NCBI GenBank assembly: GCA_030248225.1
Contig: JASANE010019266.1
Span: forward strand, 102,084-166,083
DNA: 64,000 bases
Direction: 5' to 3'
From: Trileptium ribeirensis
Lineage: Eukaryota; Nematoda; Enoplea; Enoplida; Thoracostomopsidae
A program made the position numbers and the translations under genes. Below are positions 12,520 to 24,612 of the stretch, one piece after another. Every line of letters starts with the position of its first letter. Position 1 is the stretch's first letter. Under the pieces are notes generated by a model that ran no database searches, was not told where the DNA came from, and saw only the letters and a program-made list of their open reading frames with translations.

Positions 12520-14110
12520 TTGAGTAAAATTGACTTTGCACAAACGACCCTCGACCCTTACGAGCTCAAACAGCTGAAAACGACTATCTCTGAAAATGCA
12601 GGTATATTTAGTGTGCATCCGTTTGATCTAGGTACGTGCGGTGTCCACCAGCATAGGATAGTCACCGGAGACGCAAAACCTATCAAACAGGTGCCCTATC
12701 GTCTCGCACATTTATTACGAGAACCCTTGCGAGAGGAATTAAAGAATATGGTGGAGGCGGATCTTATAACACCATCCGACTCACCCTGGGGTTTCTCCAT
12801 AGTTTACGTCACCAAAAGCGATGGCACCTTACGTCTGCGTGTCGACTTTCGCAAGATCAATGTAGTCGCTGAACTTATACCCGGTACCTCGTATAGATGA
12901 CATACTGGGCTGTCTAAAGAACACAAAATTCATGTCCAGTTTTGATCTCAATAAAGGGTTCTAGCAATTAGAATTACATCTCGAAACTAAGGAGAAAACA
13001 TCGCTTGTCACTGTCCATGGCCAGTAAGAGTATAACGTTCTACCATTTGGTCTAAACTTTTCTCTAGGCGCCTTTCAAACGTGCATGTCAATTATTTTGA
13101 AAGGTTTAGAATGTGAGCGGTGCCTCATATACATAGACGTTATACTGGTTTTCTCACCCATATTTCAACAATATTTAGCGGACCTAATCACTGTATTTGA
13201 TAGGTTCCGCAAAGCTAATCTTAAATTGAAACCCTCTAAATGCCAATTTGGGCAGAAATAGTTACAATATCTCGGACACATCATTAGCTCAGAAGGAGTC
13301 AAACCAGATCATGAGAAAACAGCCGCAATCGATAATTACAAAACGTCCTGGGACTCTCAAACAATTACAGAGCTTCCTAGGACTTGTGGGTTACTACCAC
13401 AAATTTATTCTACATTATTCGGAGATTTGCGAGCCACTCAACGCTCTCCGTCGGAAGGATACCGATTTTAAGTGAACACTGCAATGCGAAGAAGCTTTCG
13501 GTAAATTACGTAAGGCCCTGGTCCAGGAACCGCTATTTGTTTACCCGGACTTTCCCAAGCCTTTCATACTCCAAACGGACACTTCTGGATATGCCTTAGG
13601 GGCCGCGCTTTCGCATAAGACCGATAAGGGGACATTGCCAATCGCCCACGCGAGCAAATCACTTGTGGCCTATTAACGTCGATATCCTGCCATACAAACT
13701 GAGGCCCTTGCCATCAGATGGGGCGCTCTACATTTTAGGCACTACCTGCTCAGATATGAATTCCATGTCGAGACTGATCATAAGCCGCTTAAGGAACTAT
13801 TTGAGAGACCACCGCGAAATTCGCGTTTAGCCCAATGGCGTAACAAATTGCAGATGGAATTCGGTGGTTTCAATATAGAATATCGACCAGGTAAGGCTAA
13901 TTCCAATGCTGACGGACTTTCCCGCTCCGACAAGACTGGAATTCTCCTATTCATTAGACGAAGCCGAATATGATGAACAGGACCATCTTCGAACAGTTGC
14001 TGTAGCTGTCAAAGGACACGATCGTGGCAGAGGCAAAGCTCCAGCTAGACCGTTACGGCGACTCCACACTGAAGAAGCTTGGAAACGACTTACGCGACAG
14101 CTCAAATGAC
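12520..14110 (+). pseudogene. pol: Element A reverse transcriptase and RNase H
   Basis: The segment shows the Ty3/gypsy reverse transcriptase order: a P-x-R...E-x-x-x-M-x-x-x-x-I-x-P-S-x-S-P-W block (12680-12790), VDFRK, then the LPFGL block near 13040. The polymerase box reads YIDV at 13130-13141, where YIDD is expected and present in element B, so the second catalytic Asp is Val. RNase H follows (13490-13930) with the TD-x-S-G-Y-A-L-G-A and ETDHKPL blocks. Several stops and frameshifts (for example TAG codons near 12962 and 13258) make it non-coding today. Confidence 0.85.
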
Positions 14111-14639
14111 TTCCCCCGGACGCCCCCGTTAGTTTGCCACTCGAGTATGTTTGGGAGCGCTTCTATCGTATGATCTGGCTATGATCCTTTGACCGCTCCA
14201 ACACGTTTTATTTTCTGTGGAGACGTCGACGACCCGTGGCCTGAGGGAGTCGCACCACCGCGGAGAAGCTCGACTTCTCCAGAACAATCAGCCAAACCAA
14301 CATCGGCACAAGAACCCTTTAGTGAATCAACCCCTGCCCTTCATCAGAACCCGATAAACCCGCTAGGCCCTCGCTGCCACAAGAACCCCCGACTGCTCGG
14401 ACACCGCCCGCTCCTGGTGCGGCGAGCGAAAGCTCGACCCGTGCCACTGCTGGTATCCCTGAAATCGCTAGGCCACAAACACTACCTACAAATGCTAGGC
14501 AGAGGTATGGTGGCTTGCCAGAAGTGGAAGAGTTTGATTCACTAATCAGGGTGGCTTATGGGTGCGGACTGCGAGTGCAATTACAACGTCCCGAACAGGT
14601 TTATGACACTGGGGAACACATATACTTACCGCATTTCCA
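14111..14639 (+). pseudogene. Element A linker between RNase H and integrase
   Basis: About 180 codons separate RNase H from the integrase zinc-binding region, with frame changes. The segment is rich in Pro, Ser and charged residues. It matches the equivalent segment of element B and no known domain. Confidence 0.4.
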
Positions 14640-15958
14640 TCGATACGAGGGAAGGAACCTCCTCAATTACAAACCATACATTCAATGTAGGGATAAGCTC
14701 TTTGGTCCTATATGGTGGTATCTGTATACTCATCTGTCGCCAGCTGATGAGAAGGCAGCGATCGCTCTCAAGTTAGAATCCCATCATTACCGGTTCTGCC
14801 CTGACACCGCTATTTTATATCAACATCATATCATGAAAAACGATCATAGACCTAAGCTATGTGTACTCAGACTGCTTATACGGTAAATGCTCAAGCATGA
14901 ACCCGACACTTTACTTGGTGGACATCCAGGCAGAGATCATCTACTGAGCAAGTTCACACAATTCTATTACTGGGAGACCATGGGTAAGGACGTAGATGAG
15001 TATGTAAGGCGATATGTACTCTGCCAGCGAGCACGCAGTTTACCGCAAAATGTCCGAGCCGCGCTCGGGGAAAATCCGTTGGCTAGTGCACCCATGCATC
15101 GCATGTTCGTTGATATATTGGACACTCGGCTGTTGTCCCGAAATGGGAATAGGTATGTTATTGCCTTCATCAATCAGTTTACGAAGCTAGTCATTGCCGC
15201 TGCCTCGCCCGATCAGACCGCCAGAAGTGTAGACATGGTCTTCGTTGAGGACGTGGTATGCCGTTATGGCGCACCCGAAGAATTTAGTCTCGGACAGAGG
15301 AGGATGTTTTGTTTCGTTTCAGAGGTAATGGAAGCCTTGTGCGCTAGGCTACACACGTTCAAACGAGAACCTCTGAGTTACAACCCGTAGGCGAACGGGG
15401 AGATCGAGCGTTTTAACCGTACGTTATTTTATTCCTCCTCAGGGTAGCCCTACCTTAAAGTGACCTTACTACATGGGACGAAGTCCTACCCTACTGTATC
15501 ATTTCCTACAACTCAGCCGTACACGCTTCCACGCGTTACCCACCATTCATGCTCATGCACGGATTCCAACCCCGATTACCGGGTGAAATCGAAACACAAA
15601 TTGATTGGGGACACTACCCTGGAGCAGAAGCTTACCGTGCAAATATACAACGGTGGTTAGCTACGATCAGGGATAGAGCCTACCGTTCAATGCAATCTGC
15701 TAGAGAATATAGGAAACGCTATTACAATCGTAAAATCAAGGTCCCAGACTACCTAGTTAATGACTATGTGTGGGTCTACCGATACTATACTACACCAGGA
15801 TTATCACGCAAATTACAAGGCAGGTGGTGTGGCCCGTATCAAATCACCAAAATAATGCTACCCTGTATCTGCGTCAAGCTCCCCGAATAACCCAATACTA
15901 TTGACCACGTAGTCCACATAAACCGCACGAAACCATGCTATCGACCACTAAGTGGCTT
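14640..15958 (+). pseudogene. pol: Element A integrase
   Basis: The N-terminal zinc-binding region contains GGHPGRDHLLSKF and a following YYW, but one cysteine of the C-x-x-C pair reads Tyr (RRYVLCQ). The catalytic core has the first Asp in FVDIL (about 15110) and Glu in NGEIERF (about 15395-15415). The region of the second Asp is frame-shifted near 15284. The C-terminal GPY/F module (WCGPYQITK, near 15825) is typical of Ty3/gypsy and retroviral integrases, which insert cDNA into chromosomes. A stop lies just before the NGEIER block and further frameshifts follow. Confidence 0.85.
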
Positions 15959-15965
15959 TCCCGAT

Positions 15966-18121
15966 ATGGCAGACCTACTGAAAGCCCTGCGTCCCGCTTA
16001 TATCGAGGCCGCTTTACGGGAACCTGGAGAAACTGTTCTCGCAGGCAAATATTTCGCTAGGGAGCTGAAGGCTGCTGATCCCGAGGCGGTCGATAGCTTG
16101 CGTCAGGAAATAGATGGCGCATCCGACGTAGCTAGTGTCGAGATTGGAGAGCCGAACTTAGAATACACGCAAGCTCAAGAAGACATACATCGCGCCGCTG
16201 TGGAACAATTAACCGTTCGAACCCAGCAGCAAGATCCATCAGGGGCTCCGCAACAAAACAGATTGCCCATTTGTGATCCCGATCGGACACCTGATACCGA
16301 ATAACCAACCATCTCGCAAGAACTCGCTACTCAAGACCCCGCTGGGTTGCCTTACTGGTACTATCTCCCCTGAGTATGGACAACATACCTTCCCAGTTAC
16401 CTTCCGAGAACACGAGCGAACCGTTCGAACTGAGGAACCAACAAGGCCTTCAACGGTGCAACGCCCAGTCAATGGTCGTTCTCTTCAACCATTCAACGTT
16501 AACGATTTAGGTCTTGTCGAATTGCTCGCCTTGAAGGACCCGGATGAGTCCTCGCCCCATACTCCCGAACAACCTGTATACTCGACTTTAGCAGATGAGT
16601 ATGCCACGTCGCCGCTTACGCCCGCCCATCGTCGCGCCGCCATCGCCACACAAACTTACCGTAGCTCGTACTCGCAGCGCTTAGTAACCGACCCGGACAA
16701 ACCACAGGTACCATACAATATATATCGTGAGCCTACGGTATCTTACGAGCGACGGTACCCTAAACCTCGTAGTGCATACTCCGCCCCACCTACACCGCTC
16801 CCACACACCGTTGATGCCATTTGTATTCGAAGCTACGTTAGAGGAATACGTCCGAGACGAATGGCTTACACCATATTCTACGCCCCCTAGGCCCCAGCCT
16901 GCACAGTAAGCCCCAGCGTATAGTCAGCCGCCTTTAGAAACCGCACCAATACGGGACACAGAACCCAGGCAACAAAGGGAACCAATTCAAGGCCAAAGAC
17001 CGACCAGGGAACCTGTATCGTTACTGGGGTCTGAGACCCCATCTCCCGAAACTGTTGATTCTCAGTCATCGCCACGCCAGTGGGTAGCTCCCGTCACATT
17101 ATCACCCACAGCTGAACAAGAACCAGGCGTCCCACACGTTCCATCCTTCAATCGATGGACCACCAGGAAACAACATCGATTAGCAAAATGAGCACTAGTA
17201 CAGGAAGAAAGAGAACATAGAAAAAGGGAAGCTGCCCGCGGCCGAGGAGAACTTCAGGATGCGACAGAATTAATGGAATACCTAACCGGACCTCCTGGTC
17301 GTCGTGACACTACGGAAGCGCAAGCAGTAGCTGATAAAATCGTAGGGGAGTTTATTTAGAGTTTGTCTAGGAAACGCGAAACGAGTGGGCGAGACGTGAG
17401 TAACCAGTGCCGACCTTCCGAATTTTCGGGAGGCGGTCGATCGAAACAATCACGAACACGAGCCGCTCCAACGGCTAATGACACAATAACGACTATTGGC
17501 GAATCAACCGAGGGCACCTCTATTCGGAGGAGGGAAAGAGCGCCGCCGCGCAGCGCACCCTTCGCTCTCCGAGGGACTCTAACTCGACCAGTACGCACAA
17601 AACCACATGCACGAATCCCAACCAGAACTCAGCCACATGTTAGTTGGGAAGATCTGGACGACGAAATTCCAGCTCGACAAACTGTTCCTCTCGCTCAACC
17701 GACACGAGTTATTTATCGCGTTATGTTGATTAATCCCCCAGCTGTTAGTGCCCGCGCCCTGCACGGTATGTTCGAACCTTTTAGGGACATATTTGACGAA
17801 CAGGATATCGAGGACACGTTAGCGGCACATCCTGACTTGGAACCGGACCAGGACGACGGACGACGACAACTACGACACGAAGATCTCGGATTGGAGGTAG
17901 CCGACCTCCTAGACAGATGCCTCGCGGGAGACGGCTGTAATGCTTATGTCACTCCAAACATCTCTCCCGAAAGCCCGAGCTCCCGCCCCCAAACTTCCTT
18001 CAAGAACCGCCACTAATGGCCACGCATATAATTGCAGGAATTATCGGATCAAAGAATCAACAACATAGAACAACTCCCGCCACCTCGTGTGCCGTATTAT
18101 ACCATCAACTATGGCTCCCCG
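15966..18121 (+). pseudogene. Element A accessory ORF, N-terminal half
   Basis: A new Met (MADLLK) begins right after integrase, and the same start is found in element B. The first 110 residues are well conserved and acidic (for example EIGEPNLEYTQAQ). Then come Pro/Arg/Ser-rich segments, a charged probable coiled coil near 17190-17290, a basic cluster near 17370-17480 that could be a nuclear localisation signal, and an acidic stretch around 17780-17900. No catalytic domain is recognised in this half. Several frame changes break it. It leads into the NADAR-like region. Confidence 0.5.
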
Positions 18122-18610
18122 ATTGAAACGTTCCTGTCCAAAGGCACGCGATCGCCAGAACTATCAAACATGGCTCCGTTGGGCACACGATAAAACAATA
18201 CCCGATAGAATATACTTCACCGCAGCAAGGATACCAGCTCCTCGTCACCTACCTATTCGACGAGGAGCAAGCGAGACTGGATATATCCGATCTGAGAATG
18301 GGAGCTCGAGACATCAAAGCCATCTCCCGAAGGAACAAGCAAAAATTCCTCGACCCCGAAACAACGGAGCGCCTCCGCCCAGTTCTCCCGCACCTCATGC
18401 GGACGGTGCTGCTCAAAAAATTTTAAATACCTCAATTCCAAAACGCCTTGCTGGCCACGGGCTATACCCAATTACTTGAGGCAAACCGCTCAGATTCGTT
18501 CTGAGGAATTGAACCGTGACCAGAGGACATTACGTTCGGCAGACGACCGCGATCATGCCATAATGTGAGGGACCGTTTGCTAGAGGAAGTTAGAACCTTC
18601 CTCTGTCATG
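18122..18610 (+). pseudogene. Element A NADAR (YbiA-like) domain, degenerate
   Basis: The order of motifs fits the NADAR family (formerly DUF1768). First is an S-K-x-x-x-x-P-E-L-S-N-M block (compare LSNF). A Y-T-S-x-x-Q-G-Y-Q block follows (compare SxEHxYQ), then a helix ending in ARDIKAISRRNKQKF. Next come K-F-K-I-P-Q-F-Q-N, LLATGYTQLLEANRSDSF, and CHNVRDRLLEEVR in place of the family's GxNxLGxxLxxxR. NADAR proteins are N-glycosidases acting on ADP-ribose adducts or riboflavin-pathway intermediates. Damage here: the expected Glu is Gln at 18223-18225, a base is lost near 18184, and the Trp codon of WGIG is TGA at 18502-18504. Confidence 0.6.
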
Positions 18611-19130
18611 GCGTCGCCACATGGCCGACGGTACTTATCCTAAGTGATTCGCTGGCGCCACTGCTGGTCAATATGGCCGCGTCAGGGGCCACTATGCAGT
18701 TTTTGATGCTTGTGTTGCGACGCCCCAAACGAAGACTATTATGATTCTTGGTGGATATAAGGCCGCATTGCGATCTAAACCGCATGAGGGTCGCCTCTTG
18801 GAAACGCCCAGCAAGTTTATGCGACGCGTGCGCCGTTACATCTGTTCCTTTCTATTGACCGACGGAGAGAGGGCGATTATTGCGCTACCCCATCATATTG
18901 GGACGTCTGACCGAACGACGTAACTGCATGGTCTAAAGAATTTATCAATATACAACAAGACATTAAATGCAAATTCCCCGATCGGGCATAGAAAGTAATG
19001 ATGCCCGAATACCCACCCGAATTAATGGAATTGGGCGCATGGGAAACCAGTCCGAGTGATACAACACCCACGGAAACTCAGGTAACCGAGCCATACATCG
19101 GGTTTTTCCGAAGCTGGGTCGCACAACAGC
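18611..19130 (+). pseudogene. Element A GDSL/SGNH hydrolase-like region, degenerate
   Basis: Directly after the NADAR-like region comes WPTVLILSDSL (18622-18654), where element B has GDSL. A GATMQFL block and, after a frameshift, TIMILGGYK (to 18761) follow. A conserved helix FMRRVRRYICSF and a TDGERAIIA strand come next. This is the block order of SGNH esterases with a PGAT block, but the usual G-x-N-D reads G-G-Y-K in both copies. The assignment is therefore tentative. The reading frame ends at 18921 and relics continue to about 19130. Confidence 0.35.
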
Positions 19131-21725
19131 TATTATAGACTGCCAAAAAGGAAGCTTGGATCGGACATGTACCGCGCGTATGCCCAGCACTCATCGACCG
19201 GAAAGTCCACTATGTTACAATACATAAGTTGACCCGAGTGGGCCTGGCCCCAATTTTGTGTCTACCCCCCTTGTATTTGGTGTTGTTCGATCCCGTTTTT
19301 CGTTCAGAGAACGAATTTGGCCCCGGCCCACCGAAATTCCGTCGGGAACCCACTGTCGTCTCCCTTTCCGTGTCCCTCTTTTTCTTCTTTCTGTTTTCGC
19401 TCTTTTTCTCCTTTTTGTTTTGTTTTCTTTGCGCGTGTTCGTTCTCGCATATACTGACCAATTTGGTCGTCGCTTGTTCTACTTCCGCCATGAACTCATG
19501 GCTCTTTTGGTGTTGTTCTGTCCTCGTCAATCTAATGAATGAAGCAGGAAAGAACGACGAGGATACCCCAAAGAGAAACAAAAAAAGCAAGACTCGCAAA
19601 TATATTTATATTTTCATGTATATATTTTATATATAAAATTTAATAAAATTTTAGAGTTTTATAGACATATAGTATATACGTATATAAGAATGGAGGCAGA
19701 CTCGCGACAAAGAAAGGGGCGGGTTTGGGGACCGGTAGCGGCCCCCGGGAGACCCAGCCGGGGTAGTCCTCCCGCCAAACGTTTCCCGGGTGGATGCCCC
19801 GTCCCCAACTCCCGTTGGGTCTCGTTCTCTAAGCCACGCCCCCCGAGACGTTTGAAAGCGGGTGCATCAGAATGAAAGGCCATGACAGCATGCGGTTTTT
19901 GGACGTACCAAGATGACCTCCTGGTTGAGATTCATGTTTATAGAACCGGATTAGCTGGTCGGCATACCGATGTAACAAAGACAGCAAAAGCAACTGACAG
20001 ATGGTGCTGTGAGTGGGACGATGCTTAAGCGGGACGTAACATGCCGACTCATCGGATTATTAGATTAATCGCGATGTCCTCGAGTATTGTGCGAAAGATT
20101 GGTGTTTGTTCGCCTTCCGGCCACTAAGACCATGATACTCTGCAGTGATACGGGTAGGCAATCCAAAAGAGAAAAGATAGTAATTTACCTGGGGAGGAAT
20201 TGCAGAAACGATATGTCTCGAAAAGTCACTTACGGGAATTATACAAGCATTTAGAGGATTTCATTCTTATGATAGATGATTGCAAATCTATTGAAGATAT
20301 TTGGCCCCCGTGAGCAATCTAACCGTGTACATACGGGAAATCTCGAGTTCAGTTTCAGGAAATGGTTGAGATCACAGATGTTCGATCTCCGACTATTCGG
20401 AGGGTTCAAATTGGATGTCGGCAATTTCGACTGAAGCCGACTCTCCGTAACGAAAACGACGGCTTACGGTAGCTGACAACCTTAAGCTTCCGGAAGTATT
20501 CCCAATTGGACACCGCGGGAAAACCCGAAAAAAGTGCGTGGTCGACGACTAACAGCGATTGGACGGCGAGGAAGTCGCTATCTCAAAATACGGCTGAAGA
20601 TTTCGAACTTACGAGTGATACACTGAATCAAGGAATCAGTCTGACTTCAGCAGCATGGAGGTCGGTCGGCTCTACAGACCGCCTCCGTTGCTAGTGTTGT
20701 ATGTTGTGTTTCGTTTACGATTTTCATCTGTATTCATAACTCGGCTTCGACGGCTGATTTGGTTTTATCAGCGGCTCATGGATTTTGACGTATAAGGTGG
20801 CGAACTAGGTCAGAGGCTATTCTCTTCGGAACCCTACGGAGGCGCTGCGCCCAGAGGATTTCTTGATTGACAGTAGCCAAACGCACGTTTCCTCCCAAGT
20901 CGGATTCCTGTCCGCTTCTAGGCGAATCCAAACTTCCCCCTTGAAAGGTTACACACAGCGTTTTCTGCAACACAAGTCTGGAGGTCGAGTTCCGAGTCGG
21001 GTGATAAGAAATGCCAATAGTCGAAGTCACTCTGAGTCCTCGCGGCCCTAGGCAGACCTTAAAGCCACTTCATTTGGATACAGTAGATCCAAGCTTTACA
21101 TGATTTACTGAACTGAGTTAGTTTTGCAGAAATTTCCCTGAGGCGACTGCGCTTAAAATTTTTCCTGGCATACTTACGGATTCTATTTAATCTAGGTGTT
21201 GCGTTACAGGTTTACTGTTTGTCGGCTTTGTTCAAAACTGTGTAGCGAGTAGAAGGTTCGGTGCTCATGAGGCTTTTGAGGTCGGACGGATTTGAGAACT
21301 AGGATGGAAGACAGGGGCTCACATGAGCATCACCGAGTCTGCGGGTTAAATGAAAGTCGATGATTTCATTGTGAGCTAAGAAAATTTGGTAGGGAGAAGA
21401 AGAACAAAATTCTAGGACAGTAACAGCTTGAGCGTCAGGGATATTGCATCGCTTCGCTTTATTCGTTCGTATTTTTGATAGCTTTCTTGTGTTCTAATAT
21501 TTCTTCATTTTGTATTATCCAGTATACATACAGGCTTTTATGCACAGCATAAGCACATATTACTTTGATGAACCAGACTAGCCTGTTTTGGTGCGATCGT
21601 GGGCTATTTCGAAAGTTTGCTTCGGGCCTTACATTCTAGGAGGAGGTTTTAACGGAGAAAAGCGCTGACCGATCTATCAACCGTTAACATCCCAGTCCCA
21701 GAGCACGAGCCGTCGGTTCATACAG

Positions 21726-21733
21726 TATAAATA
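21726..21733 (+). promoter_or_regulatory. 3' LTR TATA box (TATAAATA)
   Basis: This is the duplicate of the 5144-5151 box within the 3' LTR, with matching surroundings. It could drive outward transcription into the 22.4-kb flank. Confidence 0.45.
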
Positions 21734-21832
21734 GCGGTTAAGAGCAGTCAAAATTGCAGCTTGGCTAGATATGTGGGTGAGCTAGGCACAAAACATGACG
21801 TTTGGAAAGCGCCACCACCGATTGAAAATTAA

Positions 21833-21866
21833 CTCGATCTGAGGAAAACTTTGGCCTCAGATCGAG
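21833..21866 (+). other. Conserved LTR hairpin, 3' copy
   Basis: It has the same 12-bp perfect stem as at 5251-5284, with no change in the paired bases. Confidence 0.6.
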
Positions 21867-22361
21867 CGGGAACAAAACCCCTGATTGTTTTAGTAGCGAC
21901 TTGATCGCTGAGTTTTGACTTTTTCTTTTACCGACGCGGCCCTTTGGGCTTTCAGGTAGCATTCACAGGTTCACATTTTTTTAGATTTTGAGTTTACTGA
22001 TTGCAGTCGTAGCGATGTATCTCTCTCCTCGCTTATAGTCAGTCATTAGCACGATGACTGAGGTGCTCGCTCGCCTATAAGTCACGCCAACCTTCGTGAA
22101 ATATCAAAAATATGAGCGTTGGTAGCGCACGCACACAATGGCAGCGCAGCGCAGTAGTGCAACAGCAACACAACGCAAGATAACAACAAAGGAAAATAAA
22201 GACGAGAAGAGAGAGGAAGGAGCATAGAGAATTTAGGATTTAGGACTGAGTTGCAGGACGACGAAGGGGTTAGGAGGTGGTCTCGGTGGGACCGCCAATG
22301 AGTTGGAGGCCCAAATCTAACGAAAGCCAAGGAGTCGAACCTAACAACGAGACTATCGAAG

Positions 22362-23598
22362 TTCGCCAAGGAAGGTATATAATTGGTGGAATTGTGAGCC
22401 AACTTCGGGCACGTCTAGTGCTCCTTACGTTAATGCTGAACGCCCCCAGGAAGTACGATACAGCCCAGCTGTAGGACAGCCACGATAACCCGTCATAACG
22501 GTCATGACGATAAAATTGGTGGTCTGGGGGATCGCCAAAGATGGCACCAGCTCGCCTGTCGACTAAAATCGCCATGGAAATGTTTAGTGAGGGCGACCCC
22601 TCAAAGTGTTCAAAATCGCGCCCCCCGATAATTATAACGTAGTTCAGGGTGTACTCTACCACCACAATAAATTTCATCGCTGTACCACCATTCGCGGATT
22701 TTTGTGGGGGCAGTCCAACTTTCACTTACAACAGAATCACTTTATAGCCTGTCCGTCTCGAATCCGCTCGCAGGACTACTGCAAAGCCATCTGAGGAACT
22801 AGGCACGGAGGCTGAGTGAAAATTCCCGGTTACTAGGATATTCGGCACTCGTTGGTATCGGCCGTGCGATAGGAAAATACAAGACCTTTGGTCGCCAGGG
22901 CATATAAAAACTACCCTCATGCAGTCAATATGTTAATATGGGAGTGTCCTTCGCCGACTAAAGTATGATTTCATCGCGACCCCGTAACTAGCTTAAACCC
23001 GGGCAATAGGTCCTACATGATCGGTCAGTCACCTGAATAGTAGTTGGCCGTAACCCACGTAGGACCTACCCCTTTGGTGGGACCATAGGGAAGTACCGGT
23101 ATGAATTCTGGGTAGAACTATGGAATTAGTCGTTTACACCAGACGGATATATCCCTTATCCGGTCGTATAGATAGTACCTCGCACATCTATTTCGTCGTT
23201 TGCTAACATCGTCTATTTCTACTATATTCTATGACGCAGTTAATACCATGCTTGGAGCCCTACTACAGCTGATCTTATAAACGTGACCATACACTGTTTT
23301 TGTACCATGATTTGATGCTTTTTATTATGCGATTACATGTACCGTATTCGATTGAGTATCTGGGTATTGGAAGATAAATTAGGCACGGTCCACCACTTGC
23401 TTGCGTTTACCTGCGTCCCATAAATGGTTTAAGCACTATTAGCGAAGTCCTGCTTCTTCACCCTTGCTCGAATAACACGCGGCCGACCCCCATAAGTCCA
23501 GAAAGGCTTCCCCCCCCCCCGTAATTTCTATGAATGCTAGTAACGCCACCCTCTACAGAGAGTGAATTTCGAAGCACGCCGGAACTTACGGCCGTCCC
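22362..23598. other. Intergenic DNA between element A and an inverted repeat
   Basis: No recognisable coding sequence or RNA gene is seen. The longest open frames cross the LTR edge and look fortuitous. A C homopolymer of about 12 bases lies near 23510-23520, and the motif AGGTCCTAC / GTAGGACCT forms a spaced inverted pair around 23007-23076. Confidence 0.4.
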
Positions 23599-24612
23599 TT
23601 AGCTGAGTCGGTTATCATTAAAATAGGGTATCACGGGGATGATAGTTTCCGGCCCGGCATTCTCCGGGATCACATTCACTCGTGCCGCTACTTCCCTTAT
23701 CGTTGAATACGGCCTACTAAAATTGGTGCTTGAATACCGTTGAACATAACCTGTATTTTCCTGCGTACTTATATTGATACCCTCGCTCGTTACGTTGTAA
23801 ATAGACTCAAATAAAATCTTGAAAATCACGCATGGTGTTCCGTGTTGTTCATTCTCAAGCACAATACGTACGTCCGTTCGTATTGGTTAACTCTACACGC
23901 CCCGGCTTGTTTGTGAGAATATCCCAAGCCTCGATGTGTACGGTTCGTCTTGAATGTCATCATAAAGGAGCAAGGGAATTACTGCGCGAGGAATCCACGA
24001 AATCATCAATGGAAACCACTCGTGAAAATGTCACGCGCAAACTACAGTTAAAATTTACCAGGAAAATTTTATTGTTATAAACGAACATTAACAGTTATCA
24101 ATTCATCGACCAGACCAACCGACATTAAACTTGCAGGAATTGTCGTATCCCTGTGGGGGCCACATAGGCTACAACGAACCAATAGAGCTAGAACCATGGC
24201 TAATCGAGATCAAGCTGAAATTTCTACTAAAACCGAGCCTTCGCTCAAATTTACTTTACATTGATAACGAATTAAACAACCTCCAGGTGAGATCAGAATA
24301 GGGAATATTGGTCTGACATTATGACCTGAGAGCAGGTTTCGATGTCAACCTCCTTGGGGGACCTGAGTAATCATGCCGAAATACTAGACACGTGCGCAAC
24401 CAATCTGGCAGGGTCCGAATACATCTCGTGAAGCGTACCTTCGACTTGCTAAGCTCCATAGCTTCTTGGATATGACCAAGAAAGGTGTTAAAATTACGAA
24501 ATTTATGGTCCACCCTTGAGGTTATGATAGCCGGGGTCGTATGGGCTTGGTGTTAGGAAGTTGCGCCATTCAGCTGCATACCGTTATTACATAAAAACCT
24601 ATACAACTGTGC
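23599..24612 (-). repeat. Left arm of a long inverted repeat, decayed coding DNA
   Basis: Read on the minus strand it aligns with 28300-29100 read on the plus strand. Examples are the block GCCCATACGACCCCGGCTAT opposite 24540-24560 and the shared peptide-level string PDWLRTCLV. Reading frames on the minus strand (24513-24319, and 23862-23599) look like remnants of one protein, but I do not recognise the family. The arms differ by substitutions and indels and so are old. Confidence 0.6.

Larger units (their letters stand above)
1866..22361 (+). mobile_element. Element A: giant env-bearing Ty3/gypsy-like LTR retroelement, degenerate
   Basis: Two long related terminal repeats flank a + strand internal region. 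In order it encodes a gag remnant, an acidic region, protein X, an envelope-like glycoprotein, an aspartic protease (DTGA), a reverse transcriptase/RNase H, an integrase and a NADAR-containing accessory ORF. Every block has a counterpart in the same order in element B on the opposite strand. Frames change repeatedly and in-frame stops are common, so the copy is not functional. The gag N-terminus and probably the primer-binding site are missing, because the 5' LTR passes directly into the gag C-terminus at about 5782. The 3' LTR lacks roughly its first kilobase. Exact outer ends and target-site duplications could not be established. Confidence 0.85.
19213..22361 (+). repeat. 3' LTR of element A, 5'-truncated
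   Basis: It matches 2854-5781 nearly throughout, with several small indels. It begins TGTTACAATACATAAG but lacks the first ~1 kb found in the 5' LTR, and no polypurine tract precedes it. The true LTR start and probably the 3' untranslated region were therefore deleted. The last shared bases (ACTATCGAAG) end at 22361. Confidence 0.75.

Noticed and set aside
22270..22725. 151-codon minus-strand frame
   Set aside because: It crosses the 3' LTR edge of element A and has no family resemblance; a fortuitous frame.
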